64,000 nt of DNA, taken from positions 372,001 through 436,000 of the forward strand of contig CAVPRS010000002.1 of the NCBI GenBank assembly GCA_963707895.1, read 5' to 3'. The translations under genes were made by a program, and so were the position numbers. The notes under the pieces were generated by a model, which saw only the letters and a program-made list of their open reading frames with translations, was not told where the DNA came from and searched no databases. This document shows, piece by piece, positions 36,527 through 45,462 of this stretch; the first letter of the stretch is position 1; every line of letters begins with the position of its first letter. Origin of the DNA: Fodinibacter sp963707895. GTDB lineage: Bacteria > Actinomycetota > Actinomycetes > Actinomycetales > Dermatophilaceae.

Positions 36527-37030
36527 TCAGCCGGGGCCGATGGCGGGGAGGCCGGGAGCGTCCAGCGCCAGCACCTCGCGGAAGCTGGCCGCCACCATGG
36601 CCGCGGCCCGCTCGGCCTCCTCGCGCGGCAGGTACGGGCCCTGCGGCACGTCGTCGGGCCAGAACCGCAGGTAGTCCTCGCCGTCGCCGGGCGTCGGGCG
36701 GTGCCAGCCCAGGGCGACCAGCGCGGCATCCTCGTCGGGCGACATCGGGAAGTGCGCCCCGATCAGCTCGGCGCCGACGCAGTGGCCGCGCAGGAAGTCC
36801 TCGACCCGCGCCAGGCGCACCCACGGGGTGGCGATCTCGTGCTTGGCCGGGACGAAGCCCCTCAGCCTGGCCTTGCGCAGCCGCACCGGGCGGGCGCTCC
36901 CCTCGGGGCCGGTCACCGTGACCGACGCGCGGTCGGCGAGCCCGGTGAGCACCTCGACGAGGTCAGCGGTCCACGCCGCCCAGGCGACGTCATCCGGCTG
37001 CTGGTCGGCCGTCTCGGCACGCTCGCTCAT
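36527..37030 (-). CDS. Hypothetical protein, possibly TY-Chap/YbjN-like
   Basis: 167 residues, between prfB (stop to start gap only 3 nt) and ftsE. An N-terminal acidic helix (QQPDDVAWAAWTADLVEVLT) precedes strands and turns such as VTVTGPEGSARPVRLRKARL, a WVRLARVEDFLRG block and FPMSPDEDAALVALGWHRPT, ending in PYLPREEAERAAAMVAASF. The alternating helix and strand order and the GW-R-P-T turn are reminiscent of the TY-Chap/YbjN peptide-binding chaperone-like domains found in actinobacteria, but the match is weak. No signal peptide or membrane segment. Position in the prfB-ftsE interval is common for a small unknown gene. Confidence 0.7.
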   Translation of the reverse strand: MSERAETADQQPDDVAWAAWTADLVEVLTGLADRASVTVTGPEGSARPVRLRKARLRGFVPAKHEIATPWVRLARVEDFLRGHCVGAELIGAHFPMSPDEDAALVALGWHRPTPGDGEDYLRFWPDDVPQGPYLPREEAERAAAMVAASFREVLALDAPGLPAIGPG

Positions 37031-37033
37031 GGC

Positions 37034-38155
37034 TCAGCCCTGCGCGGCGGCGGCCTTCTCCTGGCCGATCCGCCAGCGGATGCCCGCCTCGATGAAACCG
37101 TCGATGTCGCCGTCGAAGACGCCGGAGGTGTTGCCGACCTCGTGCTCGGTGCGCAGGTCCTTGACCATCTGGTACGGGTGCAGCACGTACGAGCGCATCT
37201 GCTCGCCCCAGCTGGCCTTGACGTCACCGGCGAGCTCCTTGCGCTCGGCGGCCTCCTCGGCCTTCTTGAGCAGCAGGAGCCGCGACTGCATGACCCGCAG
37301 GGCCGCGGCACGGTTCTGGATCTGGCTCTTCTCGTTCTGCATCGACACGACGGTGCCGGTGGGCAGGTGCGTCATCCGCACCGCCGAGTCGGTGGTGTTG
37401 ACCGACTGGCCACCCGGGCCGCTCGAGCGGAACACGTCGATCTTGAGGTCGTTCTCGGGGATCTCGATGGTGTCGGTCTGCTCGATGAGCGGCACGACCT
37501 CGACCGCGGCGAAGCTGGTCTGGCGGCGACCCTGGTTGTCGAACGGGCTGATCCGCACCAGGCGGTGGGTGCCGCCCTCGACGCTGAGGTTGCCGTAGGC
37601 GTAGGGCACGTCGACCTCGAAGGTGGCCGACTTCAGGCCGGCCTCCTCGGCGTACGAGGTGTCGAGCACCTTGACCGGGTAGTGGTGCCGCTCGGCCCAG
37701 CGCAGGTACATGCGCATCAGCATCTCGGCGAAGTCGGCGGCGTCGACGCCACCGGCGCCGGCCCTGATCGTGACGACCGCGGCCCGCTCGTCGTACTCAC
37801 CGGCGAGGAGGGTGCGCACCTCGAGCTCGCCGACCGCCTTGCGCACGACCACGAGCTCGCGCTCGGCCTCGAGCAGGGTCTCGGCGTCGTTCTCCTCCTG
37901 GCCCATCTCGACCAGGGCCTGCAGGTCGTCGATGCGGGCGTCCATGCCGGTGACCCGGTCGTGCTCGGCCTTGGCGCGGGACAGCCCGGAGGTGACGACC
38001 TGGGCCTTCTCCTGGTCGTCCCAGAGGTTGGGGTCGGACGCCTGCCGCTCGAAGTCGGCGATGGTCGCCTCGAGCTTGGTCAGGTCGGTCACCTCACGCA
38101 CGGACGACATCGTCGTGCGGAGGTCCTTGATCTCCTGGGAGAAGTCGACAGCCAC
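37034..38155 (-). CDS. prfB: Peptide chain release factor 2
   Basis: 373 residues from GTG 38155 (MAVDFSQEIKDLRTTMSSVR). Recognises UGA and UAA stops. The codon-recognition tripeptide SPF is in VRISPFDNQGRRQTS. The catalytic loop is SSGPGGQSVNTTDSAVRM with the GGQ that enters the peptidyl transferase centre. The N-terminal helices (about 1-110) form domain 1. There is no programmed +1 frameshift: the frame is open from the GTG, as usual in actinobacteria. No convincing ribosome binding site precedes the start, so the message may be leaderless or nearly so. Confidence 0.96.
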   Translation of the reverse strand: MAVDFSQEIKDLRTTMSSVREVTDLTKLEATIADFERQASDPNLWDDQEKAQVVTSGLSRAKAEHDRVTGMDARIDDLQALVEMGQEENDAETLLEAERELVVVRKAVGELEVRTLLAGEYDERAAVVTIRAGAGGVDAADFAEMLMRMYLRWAERHHYPVKVLDTSYAEEAGLKSATFEVDVPYAYGNLSVEGGTHRLVRISPFDNQGRRQTSFAAVEVVPLIEQTDTIEIPENDLKIDVFRSSGPGGQSVNTTDSAVRMTHLPTGTVVSMQNEKSQIQNRAAALRVMQSRLLLLKKAEEAAERKELAGDVKASWGEQMRSYVLHPYQMVKDLRTEHEVGNTSGVFDGDIDGFIEAGIRWRIGQEKAAAAQG

Positions 38156-38188
38156 GAGGGTCAAGCCTACGGCAGTCACGGATGCCGA

Positions 38189-38223
38189 CCGCCCGCCCGC
38201 CGGGGGACGTGGCGGGCGGGCGG
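38189..38223 (-). terminator. GC-rich hairpin terminator after the amidase gene
   Basis: CCGCCCGCCCGCC (38189-38201) and GGCGGGCGGGCGG (38211-38223) form a perfect 13-bp stem with a 9-nt loop. It is 40 nt past the amidase stop and just upstream of prfB. Confidence 0.75.
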
Positions 38224-38262
38224 GCGGCAGGACGGTCGGCGATCCGGGCCGGTCTGGGCGGA

Positions 38263-38978
38263 TCACGCGTGCAGCGCGACGGCGGCGGCCTTGCGCTCGC
38301 CGGTCTCGTACCAGTGCCGGGCCGCGGCGGGCCCGTGGTCGAGGCACCAGGGATGTCAGCACGGTCGACACTCATGTCGATCTTGCGTGGGTCGATGCTT
38401 GTGGTCGGTCCACTCCTTGTGGCCGATGCACGACCGTCCGGTCCACCGGACGGCAGGCCCGTCGATCGCGTCGAGGGCGCTGATGACGGCTGCGGTGGAG
38501 AGGATGAGCGACCGGTACTGCAGCGCGTTGATGGTCGGGTCGTCGCCCGCACCGTAGTAGGTCTCCCAGCCGTAGAACTTGCCGTTGCCGCCGACGGCGC
38601 CGGGGCTGCCCTGGTGCATGTGAGTCTTGCCGGCGGGAACTTGTCGTACGACTCGTGCCGCACGGCCTTGAGGACCCGAGGGTCGCCCATGCCCGCGTGG
38701 TTGGCCGCGCCGGCGGAGATGATCTCGACCCGCCCGCGATCGGTGACCCCGAAGTTGGCCAGCGGCCCGCGCAGTCCGGGGCGGCCCTTCACGAGCACGG
38801 CGCGGTCGGCCCCGTCCGGGCCGTCGTCGCCGGTGTGGTGGTGCATGCATCCGGACACCCCGGTGGGTGACCACCCGTTGGTGTTGGACCGGGTCTTCCA
38901 GCCCGGAACCTGGTCGTGGGGCACGCCCCACCGTTCGAAGGTCTTGAGGATCTCCAGGGGCTTGAGCGGTCGCGCCAT
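38263..38978 (-). CDS. N-acetylmuramoyl-L-alanine amidase (type 2), three frameshifts
   Basis: Start ATG 38978 (MARPLKPLEILKTFERWGVP). The amidase_2 fold shows VSGCMHHHTGDDGPD (zinc His), GLRGPLANFGVTDRG and SAGAANHAGMGD. After the first break the second zinc His region is in GRSCIGHKEWTDHKIDPRKI. Breaks: missing C in the G38635-38637 run (KFPAGKTHMHQGSP), extra base at 38397, missing base at 38343-38344 (restores LDHGPAAARHWYETGERKAA). Corrected length is 238 residues. There is no signal peptide, so it resembles phage endolysins or lysozyme-like lone cargo genes more than wall-remodelling enzymes. No other phage gene is nearby. Three breaks in 0.3 kb could mean decay. Confidence 0.75.
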
Positions 38979-39067
38979 GACGGTGCTCCTTTCGGGTCAG
39001 GTGGGCGGGATGCCCACGCTGGTTGAGGGAGGGTGCGGCGACGCCAGATACACCGCGCCCGTGCCTC

Positions 39068-39685
39068 TCACCCGAGGAGGGTCAGCGCGGCGAGGCCGCA
39101 GAACGCGACGCCCGAGGCGCGCCGTCCCCACCGTGCGGCCGACGCCGGGATGCCGCGGCTCACGGCGCGAGCGGCCAGGACGGCGTACCCGCCGTCGACG
39201 CACAGGGCCATGGCGACCGCGCACCCTCCGAGGACGAGGGACTGGCCTCTGACCGACCCGGCATCGGCGTGGACGAACTGGGGCAGGACCGCGACGAAGA
39301 ACAGCACCGTCTTGGGGTTGAGCAGGTCGACGAGCAGGCCCGAGAGGTACACGCGCGCCAGGCCGCGTGGCGGTGTGGGCGGCTGTGGCCGGCCGGCCTC
39401 GGCGTCACCTCGTCGCAGCAGCTGGATGCCGAGGTACGCCAGGTAGGCCGCTCCCCCGACCTGCAGCACGCGCAGGAGGTCCTCGGAGGCGGCGATGAGG
39501 CTCGAGACACCCAGGCAGGCGGCACCGACGTGGATGGCGAACCCGGACTCCAGGCCCAGCACGGCGAGGGCACCAGCGGCAGGGCCGGAGCGCAGCCGCT
39601 GCGTGACGGCGTAGAGCACCGACGGCCCGGGCACGAGCATGACGACGGAGGTCACGGCCAGGAAGGGCAGCAGCTGGGAGTCCAT
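39068..39685 (-). CDS. LysE/RhtB family exporter
   Basis: 205 residues from ATG 39685 (MDSQLLPFLAVTSVVMLVPG). The family signature is VVMLVPGPSVLYAVTQRLRS at the first helix, then AAYLAYLGIQLLRRGDA and SGLLVDLLNPKTVLFFVAVLPQF. Six predicted TM helices are visible. LysE/RhtB proteins export amino acids or their analogues. The exact substrate cannot be read from the sequence. It is divergent from the S8-peptidase operon, with 179 nt between starts. Confidence 0.88.
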   Translation of the reverse strand: MDSQLLPFLAVTSVVMLVPGPSVLYAVTQRLRSGPAAGALAVLGLESGFAIHVGAACLGVSSLIAASEDLLRVLQVGGAAYLAYLGIQLLRRGDAEAGRPQPPTPPRGLARVYLSGLLVDLLNPKTVLFFVAVLPQFVHADAGSVRGQSLVLGGCAVAMALCVDGGYAVLAARAVSRGIPASAARWGRRASGVAFCGLAALTLLG

Positions 39686-39864
39686 GCTGTGAGGGAGGGG
39701 CCAGAACGGCGGCAGATACCGGACCCGGGTCGCGCTCTCTCGGGTCTGGGCAGGTCGGAGGCGTTCTGGGACGATGACCGGAACACAGGGGTGACGACGT
39801 ATCTCTCGCTGCCGGAACCCCCCTCGACTGGTGTCAGCAACGGACTCCAGGAAGGTGCAGCGCG

Positions 39865-41131
39865 ATGGACCCTTTCGACAACCACACACCCGGCTTCGTC
39901 GCCGACATCGTCGACGGGCGGCCCTATGCCGTCCGGGCCGACGTGGCGGTGAACGACACCGGTAAGGACAGCCAGCTCACCAGCGACGACCTGGCGAAGG
40001 TGACCGCCCAGGCCTATGTCGTCGACGCCCCGATGGACCTCACCCGCCCACCGGACCCGAACATCTCGGGCTTCGTCGCGCTGGCCGCGAAGGAGGGCCA
40101 CGGCATCGGTCGCGAGGGCGTCGCCCTCGTCGACACGATCGTGCCGCCGCCGCGCGAAGCTGCTGCCGCCCCCAGCCGTCGTCCGGTCGTCGTGCTGGTC
40201 GACAGCCCGGTGCTCGAGCACGACTGGCTCGGCGACGGGTCCGAGGGGGACCCCTTCTGGACCGACGCCCGCGTCGGCCCTGACGCGTGGGACCCCTTCG
40301 GTGACCTCGACCCCGCTCTGGAGTTCGGCTTCGCGGCGATGGGCCAGGACGACGCCTGGGCGACGCACGCCGGGCACGGCACCTTCCTCGCCGGGCTGGT
40401 TCGTCAGATCGCGCCGGAGGCCCGCGTGCTCAGCGTCCCGGTGATGCGCAAGACGGGCGTCGTCGACGACCAGCTCGTCCACAGCGCGCTCGCCTGGCTG
40501 GTCGACCGCTGCACACGTGCCCAGGACGGCCGCCCCGAGCTGGCCGTCGACGTCGTCAACCTGTCGTTCGGCCAGTACCTGCGAGGACCCAAGCCGATCC
40601 CCCAGGACGACCCCTTGCTCGACAACATCCGGGCCCTGGGCGATCACGGCGTGCGGGTCGTCACCTCGGCCGGTAACCGCGCCACGGACGACCCGGTGGT
40701 GCCCGCCGCGTGGGCCCTCGACGACGAGGACCAGCCTGGCGCGCACACGGCGCTCGTCGCCGTCGGAGCCCTGGACCCGAACGGGCAGCCGGCCAGGTAC
40801 TCGAACACCGGCGCCTGGGTCCGGGCGCAGTGCGCCGGGCACCGCTCTGGTGAGCACCCTGCCGGACTTCAGCCGGGTCGAGTTCCCGGACAAGGCGCAC
40901 GCCGGCAAGGACGTCGGTGAGGACCCCAACCTCCAGGCCAGCGGCTTCGGGCGATGGGCCGGAACGTCGTTCGCCGCCGGCTGGCTGACCGCGACCATCG
41001 CCAGGCACCTGAGCACGGCGGCGGACCTGCACGACGTGTCCTCGCCCGCAGCTCACGTTCGTGCGGCGGCGGCACTCCTGGCCGCCAAGGACGACGTGGC
41101 CGATTGGCAGGCGAAGCGTGCCGCCGGCTGA
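39865..41131 (+). CDS. Cytosolic S8 (subtilisin-like) peptidase, first gene of CHAT operon, one frameshift
   Basis: ATG 39865, corrected length 421 residues. An N-terminal region of about 100 residues (start MDPFDNHTPGFVADIVDGRP) has no signal peptide. The catalytic domain shows Asp113 in PVVVLVDSPVLEHD, His171 in HAGHGTFLAGLVRQIAP and, after the break, Ser in WAGTSFAAGWLTATIARHL. AVDVVNLSFGQY and VVTSAGNRATDDPVVPAAW are the other S8 core blocks. One extra G in G40837-40839 shifts the frame; removing it gives AQCAGTALVSTLPDFSR. Its end overlaps the sigma-factor start by 14 nt. It is probably an intracellular processing protease within this operon, since no secretion signal is present. Confidence 0.88.
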
Positions 41132-41702
41132 GCGCGACACCGCCACCCGCACCGAGCGGCTCGCCGAGGCGCTCGAGCGGGCCCGGGCGGGTGACACCAG
41201 CGGGCTCGACGACATCGTGCGCGAGCTGAGCCCGCTGCTGTGGCACGTGGCCCGGTCGCAGGGTGTCGACCGGGCCGAGGTCGCCGACGTGGTGCAGCAC
41301 TCCTGGCTCGAGCTGGTGTCGCGGCTCGACGGCATCCGCAGCCCGTCCGCGCTCACCGCGTGGCTGGTCACGACGACCAAGCGCGAGGCGTGGCGGCTCA
41401 ACCGGCGCCGGCAGACCCCGATCGACCCGACGACCATGGTCGACGTCGAGGCGGACCTGCCCGACCCGGCATCCGGGCTGATCGAGAACGAGCGCGACCG
41501 GGTGCTGTGGACCGCGTTCCAGCAGCTGTCCGACCGGTGCCGCGAGCTGCTCCGGGTGGTGGCGATGGTCGAGCGACCCGACTACGCGGTGGTCAGTGAA
41601 GCGCTCGGGATGCCGCACGGCAGCATCGGCCCCACCCGCGGCCGTTGCCTGGCCAAGCTGCGGGCGCTGCTGCTCGCCGACGCGTCCTGGCAGGCGTCGT
41701 GA
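41118..41702 (+). CDS. ECF sigma factor embedded in S8/CHAT operon
   Basis: 194 residues from GTG 41118. Region 2 spans LDDIVRELSPLLWHVARSQG, VADVVQHSWLELVSRLDGIR and SALTAWLVTTTKREAWRLNR. Region 4 spans LWTAFQQLSDRCRELLRVVA and a helix-turn-helix-like VVSEALGMPHGSIGPTRGRC. Region 3 is absent, which is the ECF layout. There is no linked classical anti-sigma with a transmembrane helix; the next gene, a small soluble protein, is the only candidate. It overlaps the peptidase gene upstream by 14 nt and the next start by 4 nt, so all are made together. It may recognise a promoter upstream of its own operon (CCGGAAC repeats at 39778 and 39812). Confidence 0.9.
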   Translation: MPPAERDTATRTERLAEALERARAGDTSGLDDIVRELSPLLWHVARSQGVDRAEVADVVQHSWLELVSRLDGIRSPSALTAWLVTTTKREAWRLNRRRQTPIDPTTMVDVEADLPDPASGLIENERDRVLWTAFQQLSDRCRELLRVVAMVERPDYAVVSEALGMPHGSIGPTRGRCLAKLRALLLADASWQAS

Positions 41703-42216
41703 GCACCCCGTCCGGACCCGACGGCACCGGCCCGGTGGACGGCACCGGTCCGCTCGACGACCGCTCGACGCCCTCGACACCGAGATCCTCGAGCGGCTCG
41801 ACGCCCTGCACGACGAGCTCGACGGTCCGCCACCGGGATTCACCGACCTGATGGTGTTCGCGGTCGCCGCGCACGGACTGGACGTCGAGCTCGCCCGGCT
41901 CGAGGAGGGGGCGCTCGCGGCACGCGCCGACGAGGAGCTCGCCCGCACCCTGACCTTCGAGGCCGACAGCCTCAGCGTGCTGGTGCGCATCGCGGACGCC
42001 GGTGACGACCGGGTGCGGCTCGACGGCTGGATCGCTCCGGCCCAGCGGGCCGAGGTCGGGCTCCGTACCCCCGGAGCCGGCGCCGACCGTGAGGTGCGCA
42101 CCGACGACGACGGCCGGTTCGTCGTCGACGGCCTGCCCCGTGGGCGTCCGGTGCAGATCGTGGTGCGGCGCGGGCCGGATGCCGTGCCGGTCGTCACACC
42201 GACCTTCGAGCCGTGA
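41699..42216 (+). CDS. Small helical + beta-sandwich protein between sigma and CHAT genes, one frameshift
   Basis: GTG 41699 overlaps the sigma stop. The first 20 residues are Pro/Gly/Thr-rich (STPSGPDGTGPVDGTGPLDD). One base is missing at 41761-41764; restoring it continues into RLDALDTEILERLDALHDEL and a helical segment FTDLMVFAVAAHGLDVELAR. A C-terminal beta-rich part (SLSVLVRIADAGDDRVRLDG, EVRTDDDGRFVVDGLPRGRP) resembles carboxypeptidase-regulatory-like folds. About 172 residues, with no membrane helix or signal peptide. No known family was recognised with certainty. Position between a sigma factor and a caspase-like peptidase makes it a candidate sigma-binding regulator or CHAT substrate; this is inference. 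Confidence 0.7.
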
Positions 42217-44739
42217 CCGGCTCGGCTCCGCTCGCGCGCGCCACGGCGCTGCACGCGGCCGGGGTCGAGGCCAACGCCCAGATGCGCCCGCTCGTGGCGC
42301 TGCGTCACCTCGGTCGGGCCCTCGCGGCGCTCGACGGCCAGAGCACGCCGGAGGCAGAGCGGCTGCGCGGTCGGGTGCTCGTCACCGCGGCCCTGGCCGA
42401 GAGCGAGCGCGGCGAGGTCGCCACCGGCCTGGCCCTGCTCGAGCGTGCCGAGCCGCTCCTCCCCCGTGCCGAGCGCGGCACCCTGCACGGTCAGCGCGGC
42501 ATCCTGCTGCGGCGCACCGGACACGACGACCTGGCCCTCGAGGCCTACGACCGCGCCCTCCAGCTGCTCGACCCGACCACCCACCCGGAGGAGGTCGCGC
42601 GGGTGCACCTCAACCGGGCGGTGCTGCACATGGCGGGCGCCCACCCGGCGGCCGCACGCGCCGACCTGGGTACCTGCCTCGACCTGGCGCACGACCACGG
42701 CCTGAACCGGCTCGCGGCCAAGGCGCAGCACAACCTCGGCATCCTCGACCACCTCGCCGGTGACCTGCCGGCCGCCCTGGGGACCTTCCGCGAGGTGGCC
42801 GAGGCGTACGAGGTGGAGGCGCCGGGGATGCTGCCGGTGCTCGCGCTCGACCGGGCCAGGGTGCTGCTGTCGGCCGGGCTGGTCACCGAGGCCGACCGGA
42901 CCCTGGCGGCTGCCGTGCGGCGGCTCGGGGCGCAGCGGGTGGGCCAGGACCTGGCCGAGGCCCACCTCGAACGGGCCGTGGCGGCCCTCGTCGCCCGCCG
43001 GCCAGGACCGGCGGCGGCCCACGCCCGGCGCGCGAGCGGCATCCTCGCGCGGCGCGGGAACCCACGGTGGGCCGCGCGGGCCCGGCTGGTCGCGCTGCGG
43101 GCCGACCTGGCGAGGGGTGGCGCGGCTGCTCGTTCCGTGCCCGGGGCCGCGCTGGCGCTGCGCGAGGAGCTCGACCTCTTCGGGCTGGGCGAGCAGGCCC
43201 GGATGGCTGGGGTGCTGGCGGCCCGGGCGACGTTGGCGGACGGGTTAGGGGACCATGAGCGGCTGCTCGTGCGAGACCTGTTGTCGCAGAACCGTCCCCG
43301 CGCTGGCGACCAGCTCGACACGCGACTGGCGTGGCGGTTGGCCGGGGCGGAGCTGGCGGTCGCCGAGGGCGACTCGGCGGGTGCCCGTCGCCACGCGGCA
43401 CGGGGCCTCGACGACCTGCACGAGGCCAGGTCCCGGCTGGGGGCACCCGAGCTGCGCGGAGGTGTGTCGGTGCACGGCCGCGACCTCGGCCGCCTCGGGG
43501 TGGAGCGGGCCGTCGCGGACGGCCGCGCGGCCGGGGTGCTGGCGTGGAGCGAGCGGGCCAGGGCCCAGGCGTTGCTCCTCCCCCCGGTGCTGCCACCGCA
43601 CGACCCACGGGTGGCCGACTGGCTCACCGAGCTGCGCGCGGTCGACGTGTCGCTCGCCGCGCGTCGTGACGAGGGTGCTCCGCTCGAGGACCTGCCCGGG
43701 CGGCGCGACGACCTGCACCGCCGGCTGCGCGAGCACGCCTGGTCGGTGAGCGGCGTGGCCACCACCGCGCCTCGGGCCCGGCTGGGCCAGGTGCGGGCCG
43801 TGCTCGGCGATGCCGTGCTGCTCGCGCTGGTGCCGGTCGGCCGGCGGCTCTGCGCGCTCGTGGTGGACTCCGGGGCCGCCCTGGTGGTCGACCTCGGACG
43901 CCAGCAGCCGGTGGTCACGGCGCTGCGGCGGCTGCTCGCCGACCTCGACGCCGCCACGGGTCGCACCCTGCCGGCCCGACTGGCTGATGCGGTGGCCGCC
44001 TCCACCGCCCGCGACGCCGCGGTCCTGGACCGACTGCTGCTGGGTCCGGTGCTGGGCCACCTCGGGGACCGGCCGTTGGTCGTCGTGCCCACCGGGATGC
44101 TGTTCGCGGTGCCGTGGGGGGTGCTGCCGACCACCCGGGGACGGCCGGTCACCGTCGCCCCGTCGGCCACCGGCTGGGTCGCTGCCCGGCAGGCGGTGGG
44201 GACCGTCGACGCGGGTCGGTCCCGGTCCCTGCTCGTGGCCGGTCCGCGGCTGTCGCATGCCGTCGCCGAGGTCGAGGCCCTGGCCCCGGGTATGCCGCAC
44301 CCGACGGCGCTCACCAGTGCCGCAGCGACCGTGGAGTCGACGCTCGCGCTCCTGCCCCGGGTCGATGTCGCGCACCTGGCGACGCACGGCCACCACGTGC
44401 CCGACAACGCCCTGTTCAGCGCGCTCGAGCTGGCCGACGGCCGGCTGCACGGCTACGAGGTGCAGACGCTCGCCCGGGTGCCACGCCTCGTCGTGCTCTC
44501 GGCGTGCGACGTCGGGCGCCACGACGTGCGGCCCGGCGACGAGTCGCTCGGCGTCGCCAGCGCCTTCCTCGGTGCCGGCGCCGGGAGCGTCGTCGCCAGC
44601 GTCACCAGGGTCGCGGATGCCGGTGCTCCGGCCGTGATGGCGTCGCTGCACGACGAGCTCGGCAACGGGGCAGCGACCGGCCGAGGCTCTGGCGAGCGCC
44701 GGCGCCGGCACCGGGTTCGTCTGCTTCGGCGCGGGCTGA
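42213..44739 (+). CDS. TPR-CHAT caspase-like peptidase, one frameshift near the C-terminus
   Basis: GTG 42213 overlaps the preceding stop (GTGA). About residues 20-440 are tandem TPR-like helical repeats (ERGTLHGQRGILLRRTGHDD, LALEAYDRALQLLDPT, KAQHNLGILDHLAGDLPAAL). A CHAT domain occupies the last 330 residues: PLVVVPTGMLFAVPWGVLPT, catalytic His725 in VAHLATHGHHVPDN, Cys765 in LVVLSACDVGRHD, then GDESLGVASAFLGAGAGSVV. One extra base in 44667-44681 shifts the tail; correcting it gives AEALASAGAGTGFVCFGAG and stop 44739, 841 residues. CHAT proteins are clan CD cysteine peptidases, including separase-like and Craspase effectors. TPR regions sense partners. No membrane segments. Confidence 0.92.
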
Positions 44740-44760
44740 GCCACCGGGCGGACGTCCTCG

Positions 44761-45363
44761 CTACCTCGCGGCGTCCGTGATCGAACGTGCTGCCTCGGCC
44801 TGCTTGGTGAGCAGCTCGGTGAGGACGGTCATCAGCCCGGCGCGCCGCTCGATGACCTGCTGGAGCCGCCTGGCCTCTTCCTCGCCCAGGTCGGTCAGGG
44901 AGTCCAGCGCCTCGGCCAGGCCCCACCGGCGCTGCAGGTACTGCTCCAGTCCCTCGGACTCGAGACGGCTCAGGTCCGCCCACGAGTCGAGCTCCTCCAG
45001 GACGGTCTCGCTGGTGTTCGATCCGCTCGCGGCGAGGGCCGCCCCGACCGAGCGGCTGGCGGCCTCGGTGAGCCGGTCAACCGCTCGCAGGTGCTTCGCC
45101 GCGCGGGCACCGGCGTCGTCGAGGGCCTTGGCGGCGTCGTGGGCGGCCCGTTTCTGCAGGTCGACGGCCCGGACCGAGCGGAGCACCGCGTCGAGGTCCT
45201 CGCGTGCCGCGGCGGCGGCCTCCTGCACGACGAGGAGGGCCATGCTGGCGGCATCGGCCACCGTCAGGAGGGCGGCGATCCGTTCGGCACCCAACCGTCG
45301 GGTGTCGGCGTGCGCGGCCCGGCGACCGTTCAGCTCGCGGTCGCCGTCGCCCGACGAAGCCAT
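44761..45363 (-). CDS. Helical protein of unknown function, convergent with CHAT gene
   Basis: 200 residues from ATG 45363 (MASSGDGDRELNGRRAAHAD). AGGGGA ahead of it supports this start over an in-frame GTG at 45384. The whole protein is predicted alpha-helical and Ala/Glu/Arg/Leu rich (LVVQEAAAAAREDLDAVLRS, DLQKRAAHDAAKALDDAGAR, LGEEEARRLQQVIERRAGLM), suggesting long coiled coils. There is one possible short hydrophobic patch (AALLTVADAASMALLVV) but no clear membrane helix. No family was recognised. It ends 22 nt from the corrected CHAT stop, tail to tail, so it could be an unrelated neighbour or a functional partner. Confidence 0.65.
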   Translation of the reverse strand: MASSGDGDRELNGRRAAHADTRRLGAERIAALLTVADAASMALLVVQEAAAAAREDLDAVLRSVRAVDLQKRAAHDAAKALDDAGARAAKHLRAVDRLTEAASRSVGAALAASGSNTSETVLEELDSWADLSRLESEGLEQYLQRRWGLAEALDSLTDLGEEEARRLQQVIERRAGLMTVLTELLTKQAEAARSITDAAR

Positions 45364-45462
45364 CAGATTTCCCCTGTCAGCCACACGTTCATCGATCCGG
45401 GTCGAAGGCTAGTGGCGCCAGGGCTGCGGCGTCCCCATCGACGCGCTCGCAACTTGGGCGGG

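Noticed and set aside
37034..38155. Programmed +1 frameshift in prfB
   Set aside because: The frame is open from the GTG start and there is no in-frame early TGA with the slippery CTT context.
38263..41131. Prophage or genomic island boundary
   Set aside because: No integrase, attachment repeat, tRNA or transposase is seen; the single amidase is not enough.
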